A stretch of 21,027 nucleotides of DNA, taken from positions 2,750,016-2,771,042 of the forward strand of contig BFEA01000011.1 in assembly GCA_003427395.1 (NCBI GenBank). The letters run 5' to 3'. The notes beneath the pieces were generated by a model, which searched no databases, was not told where the DNA came from, and worked only from the letters and a program-made list of their open reading frames with translations. The stretch is from Chara braunii. Taxonomy: Eukaryota; Streptophyta; Charophyceae; Charales; Characeae. The position numbers and the translations under genes were made by a program. This document shows, piece by piece, positions 16,651-21,027 of the stretch. Numbering within the stretch: the first letter of the stretch is position 1; each line of letters begins with the position of its first letter.

Positions 16651-17009
16651 AAAGTACCGTTTCAGTTTGGCCTGTTCGGCCTGGACCCTATCCGGCTATA
16701 CGGCGTGAGACCGTTGCTACAGCTCAAGGCCCGCTGGGCCTGCTGTCCTAGTGATAGCCCGGTACTGCTAGAGGCAGTGAGGGTACTAGAGGAAATTCGG
16801 GGTACTATTAGGAGTATAATTTTCCCAGATTTACAGATATGTCCCTCCTCGATTTCCCTAGAACTGAACTCACGATTAGTCCCTGACACAAACAAAATTA
16901 CGAATCTGACCCTTAGACACGACTATACAACCCCGCAGTCAGATCTCGGCAGCAGAAATCAGCAAGTTATTGCAGGCTTACCCTCCCAGGGAGCGAGGAC
17001 CTCCGAGCT

Positions 17010-17450
17010 AAGGGTGCAGACGAGGAGATCGGCGAGGAAGGTTCCCTTTCTTAGCCACCTCGTAACGAAGTACTACAGACTTCGTTGTCTTGAGAAGTTC
17101 TTTCCTGGTGAACCACCTGTCCTCGGTATGAGGCTGGAAACAGAACTTCACAAGATACTGTCGGCCGTGGCCAGTGCCACACTCCTCCTCGATGGACTCC
17201 ACGTCATATCCCTTGCCAGGGATCGGTGGACCAAACTGAGGGGCCCGGTCTGGGAATGCATCAGCTGGGATGAAGGGAAGCAGCTTGGATGCATGGAAGA
17301 CCGGATAGGTCTGCAGATGCAGTGGGACGTCGATAATGTACGATGGGCCAAAAGGATTGGAGCCCCTGTATCTAACACCTGCCACGGACCCAGGTATCGT
17401 GGCAACAGCTTGGGAGAGAGATCCTCTTCCCTGGCCAACTCCGAACTGGC
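17010..17450 (-). pseudogene. Ty3/gypsy chromovirus integrase C-terminus plus chromodomain, frameshifted fragment
   Basis: Two overlapping minus-strand frames together spell the end of a gypsy pol protein. The first (about 17450-17370) carries PRYLGPWQVL, the SH3-like integrase C-terminal motif (usually PR(F/Y)xGPFxV). The second (about 17370-17010) continues with DVPLHL, YPVFHASKLLPF (usual HPVFHVSxLxPY), then YDVESI and RQYLVKF, and a chromodomain-like WFTRKELL, ending at a stop near 17010. A frameshift near 17360-17375 separates them. In chromoviruses the integrase inserts the cDNA copy and the chromodomain guides it to chromatin. The catalytic core of integrase, reverse transcriptase, RNase H, protease and gag are missing; upstream on the minus strand (17480-17690) there is only purine-rich low-complexity DNA. 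It is a dead fragment. Confidence 0.8.
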
Positions 17451-17479
17451 TACCCGGACGTGACTGTCCGTCTCTGCCT

Positions 17480-17700
17480 TCTCTCTCCCCCTTGTCACTC
17501 CTCTTTCTCTCCTTTTCCACCTGTGTAGGGGGGAAACACTGACTCTCAGTCCCTGCCTCCTCTGCTTGCCCTACCGCTCTTCTTTCTCTCCCCTCCCTTT
17601 CCACCAGTAGAAGTTCACGAGGAAAAAATACCTCCTCCTTCCTCACCCCTATTGCGAATACCCTCCATCACCCCACCTCTCCCCCTGCTTATTGTTCCCG
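17480..17700. other. Pyrimidine-rich low-complexity sequence
   Basis: The plus strand is mostly C and T (CTCTCTCCCCC, CTCTCCCCTCCC). It interrupts the chromovirus fragment on its 5' side. Not coding. Confidence 0.6.

Positions 17701-17702
<2 letters not shown>

Positions 17703-17733
<31 letters not shown>
17703..17733. repeat. (CA)15 microsatellite
   Basis: A clean CA run that ends in GAGTGTGTGT. Confidence 0.95.
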
Positions 17734-17736
<3 letters not shown>

Positions 17737-17737
<1 letters not shown>

Positions 17738-17872
17738 GTGTGTTTGCTAATCATAAACAGCACCTTCAGTGAGGTATGGGAGCTGCTCACTGAAGAGCTG
17801 ATGAAGCTCGCACTTAAGGGCAGGGTGAAACTGACAGAAGGGGAGGGATGTAGTACCTTTGGGGATAAATAG
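17737..17872 (+). CDS. Short exon-like open frame, 3' end of an unidentified protein
   Basis: One plus-strand frame, too short and without ATG for a standard gene call, reads INSTFSEVWELLTEEL, then MKLALKGRVKLTEGEG, and stops TAG at 17870-17872. Its amphipathic Leu/Glu pattern looks protein-like. It overlaps a purine run and the LTR-like start below, as the pol end does in some LTR elements. No family was recognised, so coding is only a suggestion. Confidence 0.2.
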
Positions 17873-18060
17873 AGGTGGGTACGTCGTAGTAAAATGACCG
17901 TAGACATATATAAAGGTAGCACGATGCGGGGCAACAGAGAACGGTGCATGCTGTTTTTTTTGCTGTTCATCTTTATCGTTTGTCTTTTTCGTCCTTCCTG
18001 TTCTTCTTTCCCTGTTCTTTTAACTGTGGTGAAGGCGACCAGCAAGGCCTGATAGACGTA
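17836..18060 (+). mobile_element. Possible LTR start with polypurine tract
   Basis: A polypurine tract AGAAGGGGAGGGA (17837-17848) is followed directly by TGTAGTACC at 17849, the usual order at the start of a 3' LTR. Inside come GATAAATAG, CATATATAAAGG (17905-17916, TATA-like) and a T-rich segment (17949-18020). GTACTACA, the exact inverse of TGTAGTAC, lies at 18360-18367 and again at 18527-18534. However, the same octamer pair also forms a local hairpin at 18512-18534, so the boundary is uncertain. No second LTR is in the window, and the chromovirus fragment nearby faces the other way. Confidence 0.35.
17905..17916 (+). promoter_or_regulatory. TATA-box-like element
   Basis: CATATATAAAGG fits a strong TATA box. 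It lies about 60 bases inside the LTR-like start and about 180 bases upstream of the U6 core. That distance is too great for a U6 pol III TATA box, which normally sits about 25-30 bases upstream. Confidence 0.4.
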
Positions 18061-18067
18061 GTATCCT

Positions 18068-18160
18068 GGTTGCCATTTTGATGGTCGTAACCGTAAAAAG
18101 TGGAAAGATACAGAGAAGATTAGCATGGCCCCTGCACAATGATGACATGCATAAATCGAG
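18068..18160 (+). ncRNA. U6 snRNA-like sequence with intact core, embedded in a repeat
   Basis: From 18095 to 18160 the sequence matches U6 from the AAAATTGG region to AAATCGAG with about five differences in 65 bases. The ACAGAGA box, the AGC triad region (GATTAGCATGGCCCCTGC) and GATGACATGCATAAATCGAG are present. U6 pairs with the 5' splice site and U4/U2 and forms the spliceosome active site. Upstream, GCCAT-TTTG-ATGGT could act as a 5' stem-loop, but the first bases (GGTTGCCATTTT, 18068) belong to a local repeat that occurs at 18224 without U6. The plant-type tail AAATGGTCC and the T-run are missing; TACCACGTAGCC follows instead. Both U6-like copies share ACATGCATAAATCGAG, which may be the species' own U6 variant. 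Confidence 0.8.
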
Positions 18161-18310
18161 TACCACGTAGCCGGTTCTTAGATCAGGCTAGCCCGGTTTG
18201 AACACAAGGTTAGGTTTGAACTGGGTTGCCATTTTAACGGCCGCAAGGTTAGGTTTGAACCGGGTTGAACATGTAGCCGGTTCTTATATCAGGCTAGCCC
18301 GAACGTGAAC
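18068..18310. repeat. Duplicated repeat unit, one copy with and one without the U6 core
   Basis: Unit 1 runs from GGTTGCCATTTT (18068) through the U6 core to GTAGCCGGTTCTTAGATCAG (18167). Unit 2 runs from GGTTGCCATTTT (18224) to GTAGCCGGTTCTTATATCAG (18273). The distance between the two marker motifs is 99 bases in unit 1 and 49 in unit 2. AAGGTTAGGTTTGAAC(T/C)GGG also occurs twice (about 18206 and 18245). Confidence 0.8.
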
Positions 18311-18320
18311 CGGTTGTCCA

Positions 18321-18660
18321 ATAGTAGGCCTAAGGGTGGTCACGGTGTATGTACTGGCTGTACTACAATAATGGCCTAGAAGGTCAGACTATAGGTCGGA
18401 CCAATGAGTGCAGGAAGATTGTGGGGTTAGGCAGAAGAACCTGGTCAAATGTAGGATCGGATACAGGTTTTAGAAAAAATTGTGCAGTACTAGGCCTGAG
18501 GGTAGCCACAGTGTAGTACACTGGCTGTACTACAATAATGGACTAGAGGGTCAAACTATAGGTCGGACCAACGAGGCTAACGGGTAGAGGAAGATTGTGG
18601 GGTTAGGCAGAAGAACCTGGTCGACTGTATAACCGGATACGGGTCTTAGAAAAAATCACA
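18321..18660. repeat. 166-bp tandem duplication
   Basis: TAGGCCTAAGGGTGGTCAC (18325) and TAGGCCTGAGGGTAGCCAC (18491) start two units. Both contain CTGGCTGTACTACAATAATGG, GTCGGACCAA, GGAAGATTGTGGGGTTAGGC, AGAAGAACCTGGTC and TTAGAAAAAAT. Differences are scattered substitutions and one ~10-base insertion in unit 2. Unit 2 also has the hairpin TGTAGTAC/GTACTACA (18512-18534). Confidence 0.9.
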
Positions 18661-19422
18661 TACGCAGAGTGGTGAGTGGAAATTGTACATGGCCCGTGGG
18701 CCTACTTCCCAGCTGAGGTAGCATACACAACAACCCAGTACGCAAGAAGCAACAGATACCTAGCATTGAGGAGGCACTTGTGAGGGTGAGTGAGTGCTAT
18801 ACGTGCACACCATTCTGTTACCGGCGGTGCCTGGGACAGAGTCATTCAGTTACTGCCTGGGCTGTGCCAGGCAGAGTAGACGTGTATATCTGCAGAGGGC
18901 AAGGCCAGAGTGGCCCTCTATGCTCAGTTGGTGGACCGGCCGGTGGATGTGGGAGAGCGGTAAGCCCCTTGCGAAGTCCCAGAGGGCAGCCAGGCAGAAC
19001 ACGCCCGGGAAATGTGCGCATTTCTTGAGCTCTTCTGTCCACGCTGGTTCAATGAAGATTATTGATTGCGGCTTGGATACCTAGCGACTGGCCTCGCTAC
19101 TCTCGCTTCTGCTCTGTTCTTCTTCTTAGTCTTGTTATTGTTATTCTTATTATTTCATTATTTCTACAGATATCCAATCATATTTATTCAATTTTATTGT
19201 TATATCAGCACATTGTTACTACTATTATACTGCTTCTGCCTTGTGTTCATGTTCTTCTCCTCCTCCTTTCACCTTACTCTCTTCCTCTTCTCCTCCTTCA
19301 AGTTCATCTTTCCATGCTAATATGTACTTCTCGAGCACTGCGCATCCTTCATCTTCCTCCCTTTCTTCATCTTCCTAAACCACCGTTAAACCACTGTCAA
19401 CCACCAGTACATCCGAGGTCAA
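18661..19422. other. Unassigned sequence with a T/C-rich tract
   Basis: Open frames from 18780 and 18794 overlap in different frames and have no recognised domain. From about 19095 to 19380 the plus strand is rich in TTCTTATTATT and CTCCTCCTTC, giving hydrophobic-looking but meaningless frames. This could be an intronic pyrimidine tract, but no clear splice pair was identified. Confidence 0.4.
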
Positions 19423-19692
19423 ATGGACGAGCCTAAACCGAGCCTGGAAGCGACCGGTTCCACCGCTTGGAAGATTGAGGGTGGTGCCAGTACCGGCCTC
19501 TGTGAAGCTGACAAGATGGACCTGATGCCAGCAACAGGAATGCAAAGGAGGCCGCTGACTGCTGTTTTCACTCATGTGCAGCCCCAGCCAAACTGTCCAC
19601 CACAGCTCTGGACGAGATTACAACCAGATGCACTCAGGGAGCGGACGCCTCTTGAAACAAAAGGAAGGAAGCCCACCGGACAAAGGCTCTGA
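19423..19692 (+). CDS. Hypothetical ORF, 89 codons
   Basis: The frame starts ATGGACGAGCCTAAACC and stops TGA. The translation (beginning MDEPKPSLEATGSTAWKIEG) is hydrophilic and of balanced composition, with no domain, signal or membrane segment recognised. It follows a long pyrimidine-rich tract and precedes the 75-bp duplication. An overlapping frame exists at 19574-19789. Weak support. Confidence 0.2.
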   Translation: MDEPKPSLEATGSTAWKIEGGASTGLCEADKMDLMPATGMQRRPLTAVFTHVQPQPNCPPQLWTRLQPDALRERTPLETKGRKPTGQRL

Positions 19693-19744
19693 AAGTTTTT
19701 CCAAAAAAGAAAAACAAATAGAGACTATTGTGAGCAAGTTCAGG

Positions 19745-19889
19745 AAAAGTAACCCTCCTGTCAACAAGGCAGGGTGGATTCCGAGGTAGCGAAAAAGGGC
19801 AATAAGCCCTGCACCGAATAAAAGTAACCCTCCTGTCAACAAGGCAGGGTGGATTCCGAGGTAGCGAAAAAGGGCAATAAGCCCTGCAC
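19745..19889. repeat. Near-perfect 75-bp tandem duplication
   Basis: Unit 1 (19745-19819) and unit 2 (19820-19889) start AAAAGTAACCCTCCTG and show no difference through GCCCTGCACCG, then diverge. Each contains GGGC-AATAA-GCCC, a small hairpin. Lack of any substitution marks this as the youngest duplication in the window, unless it is an assembly artefact. Confidence 0.95.
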
Positions 19890-20059
19890 CGGCAAGTTCA
19901 GTCAAAGTCAGTCCTGATCGGAGTACATCGTTAGGAGGAATGAACACCAGGGTAGCTACGATATACTAAGAGTGAGGAACGAGAAAGACCGTTAGACATA
20001 AGACCTAGCGGACAGTAAAATTTGACATAGTTACCACGAACTACGAAGTACTTTGAATG

Positions 20060-20570
20060 TCGGAGGGACGCGTGGCGGCACTTGCATCTGACTGCAATTG
20101 CGGCCAGACCTGGGCGAATCTGACTGCAATCACATCCAGAGGTTTATAGCAAACGTCCTAGTGTGACTACACCCTCAGCTGGAGGGAAAAAATAGAAGGA
20201 GAATTGGAAGTGGGAGGGACGGGTGGCGGCACTTGCATCTGACTTGAATTGCGACCAGACTTGGACGAATCTGACTGCAATCACGTCCAGAGGTTAATAG
20301 TAAACGTCCTACTGTAAGTACGCCCACAGCTAGGAGGGAAAAAATAAAAGGAGAATTGCAAGTGGGAGGCACGTGCATGCAATTGCAGCCAGACCTGGGC
20401 GAATCTGACTGCAATCACATCCAGAGGTTATAGTAAACATCCTAGTGTGAGTACACCCTCAGCTGGAGGGAAAAATAGAAGGAGAATTGGGACGGGTGGC
20501 AGCACTTGCATCTGACTGCAATTGCAGCCAGACTTGGACGAATCTGACTGCAATCACGTCCATAGCTTCT
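20060..20570. repeat. 134-151-bp satellite, four units in ABAB order
   Basis: GAATCTGACTGCAATCAC marks units at 20116, 20267, 20401 and 20540. Units 1 and 3 share CCTGGGCG, CACATCC and CTAGTGTGA. Units 2 and 4 share CTTGGACG and CACGTCC, and unit 2 has CTACTGTAA. Each full unit also has CAGCT(G/A)...GGAGGGAAAAA and AGAATTG. Length differences come from indels around GGCGGCACTTGCATCTGAC. Confidence 0.92.
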
Positions 20571-20649
20571 CAATACTAAAAGTTGCAAAGGGCCCAATGT
20601 GACGCTTCCTGCAGGGGCTAGTGAAAATTGATGGCCCGCTGCATAGCAG

Positions 20650-20690
20650 TGGGACGCGCGGCGCAGCAGAAGGACGCGCGGCGCAGCAGC
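20650..20690. repeat. 20-bp GC-rich direct repeat, two units
   Basis: GGACGCGCGGCGCAGCAG occurs at 20652 and 20672, spaced 20 bases, in the GC-rich segment right of the satellite. Confidence 0.9.
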
Positions 20691-20698
20691 AGGGCGTG

Positions 20699-20760
20699 GC
20701 CAATCAGGGGCGGGGAAATTGCAGCACTGCGTGCGCTGAGGCGGGCGGGCCAATGCGAAA
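20699..20760 (+). promoter_or_regulatory. CCAAT and GC boxes, possible CpG-rich promoter
   Basis: CCAATCA (20700-20706) is followed at once by GGGGCGGGG (20707-20715). A second GCGGGCGGGCCAAT ends at 20754. This pairing of NF-Y-type and Sp1-type boxes in CpG-rich DNA is typical of TATA-less promoters. No gene was recognised to the right, where (GA)n begins at 20953, so the match may be a by-product of GC-rich composition. Confidence 0.3.
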
Positions 20761-20951
20761 TGGGCGAGGCGGGCAGGCCTGTGTGAAAGGGCAGGGGAGT
20801 GGGAAAGGCGCGGGCCGAGTACCGGGGGCCAGCAAAGCGACGCGCTGGCCCAGGGCCTGAGCATGGACCTACTGAGCAGGCCGACGGAACGCTGGCGGAC
20901 GCGGCCCGCGGGCAAGCGGAGGCCGGGCTGGGTGGAGGGGGCCGAGGGGGT

Positions 20952-20952
<1 letters not shown>

Positions 20953-21027
<75 letters not shown>
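20953..21027. repeat. (GA)n microsatellite to the window end
   Basis: GA repeats run without interruption to the last base, so the true length is unknown. Confidence 0.97.

Noticed and set aside
16594-17463. Plus-strand frame of 289 codons
   Set aside because: It is antisense to the recognisable chromovirus fragment over its second half and shows no domain of its own.

Overview
This 21 kb window is eukaryotic nuclear DNA that is rich in repeats and poor in genes. I found no complete, recognisable protein-coding gene. Most long open frames are translations of (GA)n, (CA)n or other simple or tandem repeats. The lineage is uncertain. Two sequences resemble U6 snRNA; the minus-strand one ends with the plant-type 3' segment AAATCGAGAAATGGTCC rather than the animal-type end, and the only recognisable protein fragment is the integrase tail and chromodomain of a Ty3/gypsy chromovirus. 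Both fit a green-lineage organism (alga or plant), but this is inference.

Layout. 1-260: (CA)n/(GA)n blocks. 290-312: a perfect hairpin. 436-955: a 260-bp direct duplication. 2012-2345: a degenerate ~47-bp minisatellite. 2650-5550: a nest of related A/T-rich, hairpin-bearing repeats. Several carry splice-site-like ends around 74-117 nt intron-like tracts, and this block also holds a tRNA-like plus U6-like composite on the minus strand (3964-4196). 5577-5725: a tract dense in CCGGA, followed at once by a hammerhead ribozyme core at 5762-5798. 6300-6915: a purine-rich GA block and then a cluster of small hairpins. 7290-8735: four successive tandem arrays, two with base changes that preserve palindromic stems. 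9550-9905: (GA)42 and a 58-bp array. 10440-12650: a long TCAG-rich cryptic repeat with embedded 49-bp and 40-bp arrays. 12685-12930: a 40-bp minisatellite. 13680-14910: GA/G-rich blocks and a 65-74-bp array. 15500-16270: short unidentified open frames with an internal duplication. 16296-17450: another splice-bearing repeat copy and the frameshifted chromovirus fragment. 17840-18660: an LTR-like start, a U6 core embedded in a duplicated repeat unit, and a 166-bp tandem duplication. 19745-20570: a perfect 75-bp duplication and a four-unit satellite in ABAB order. 20640-21027: a GC-rich segment with CCAAT and GC boxes, then (GA)n to the window end.

Taken together, the window looks like a graveyard of mobile elements and freshly made tandem duplications. 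The signals most worth follow-up are RNA-type: the hammerhead core, two U6-derived sequences inside repeats, a tRNA-like unit next to one of them, and a repeat family that seems to carry small introns.
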